DNA of 6,423 bases. Source: Roseiarcus sp031367195. GTDB taxonomy: Bacteria > Pseudomonadota > Alphaproteobacteria > Rhizobiales > Beijerinckiaceae. The position numbers and the translations under genes were made by a program. Under the pieces are notes generated by a model. It worked only from the letters and a program-made list of their open reading frames with translations, searched no databases and was not told where the DNA came from. Below are positions 6,340-6,423 of this stretch, piece after piece. Location of the stretch: contig JANLPL010000114.1 in assembly GCA_031367195.1 (NCBI GenBank), forward strand, positions 1 to 6,423, read 5' to 3'. Positions within the stretch are counted from its first letter, which is position 1; each line of letters opens with the position of its first letter.

Positions 6340-6423
6340 AGGGTTGGGATGCAGCTCCTGACCTCACTATTGTCTGGCCTGAAGGCCGTAAGCTCGACTT
6401 TTCCTGACGCGCGAAAAGGGCGT

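Larger units (their letters stand above)
6076..6423. other. 348-bp region without a convincing gene, rich in repeats
   Basis: Open frames here exist mainly because the 12-bp repeat has no stop in any of the six frames; none has a credible start with ribosome binding site or a recognisable product. The region holds a hairpin (6131-6173), the 12-bp tandem array (6179-6286), an A+T-rich segment from about 6286 with three GANTC sites, a small GGCC-TGAA-GGCC hairpin (6376-6387), and an inverted repeat CTTTTC/GAAAAG (6398-6403 and 6413-6418). A weak promoter-like pair, TTGGGA (6344-6349) and TATTGT (6368-6373) with an 18-bp spacer, would read rightward out of the window. No tRNA or other RNA gene is seen. 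Confidence 0.6.

Noticed and set aside
6344..6373. Sigma-70 promoter TTGGGA-18-TATTGT
   Set aside because: The match is weak and no downstream gene is visible before the window ends; mentioned only as a possibility in the intergenic entry.

Overview
The window is high in G+C and tightly packed, with 4-bp stop/start overlaps between neighbouring genes. Gene content and codon use fit an alphaproteobacterium, probably of the order Hyphomicrobiales. This placement is inferred from protein resemblance, base composition and a local cluster of GANTC sites, the methylation motif of the alphaproteobacterial enzyme CcrM. No marker gene fixes the genus.

Positions 1-4517 hold four genes on the minus strand, read right to left. 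They are rimO (ribosomal protein S12 methylthiotransferase), a short YdeI/OmpD-associated protein, a FATP-type long-chain acyl-CoA synthetase, and a GNAT acyltransferase of the CelD/BcsL (Acetyltransf_6) type that runs off the left edge. rimO/ydeI and synthetase/acyltransferase each overlap by 4 bp (GTGA), so each pair is probably translationally coupled. A 51-bp gap separates the two pairs. The four genes look like one transcription unit, in which the second pair could activate a fatty acid and transfer it, or otherwise act together in lipid metabolism.

A 121-bp divergent intergenic region (4518-4638) separates rimO from a plus-strand gene at 4639-6075. That gene encodes a 478-residue protein with a signal peptide, an N-terminal helical segment and eight cysteines in the mature part. 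I do not recognise its family.

The last 348 bp (6076-6423) hold no convincing gene but are rich in structure. There is a 10-bp perfect hairpin, a tandem array of a 12-bp unit (seven perfect copies flanked by decayed ones), and an A+T-rich stretch with three GANTC sites in 28 bp arranged as overlapping inverted repeats. This right end is the least ordinary part of the window. It could be a terminator plus a regulated upstream region of the next gene, or a protein-binding array; the sequence alone does not decide.
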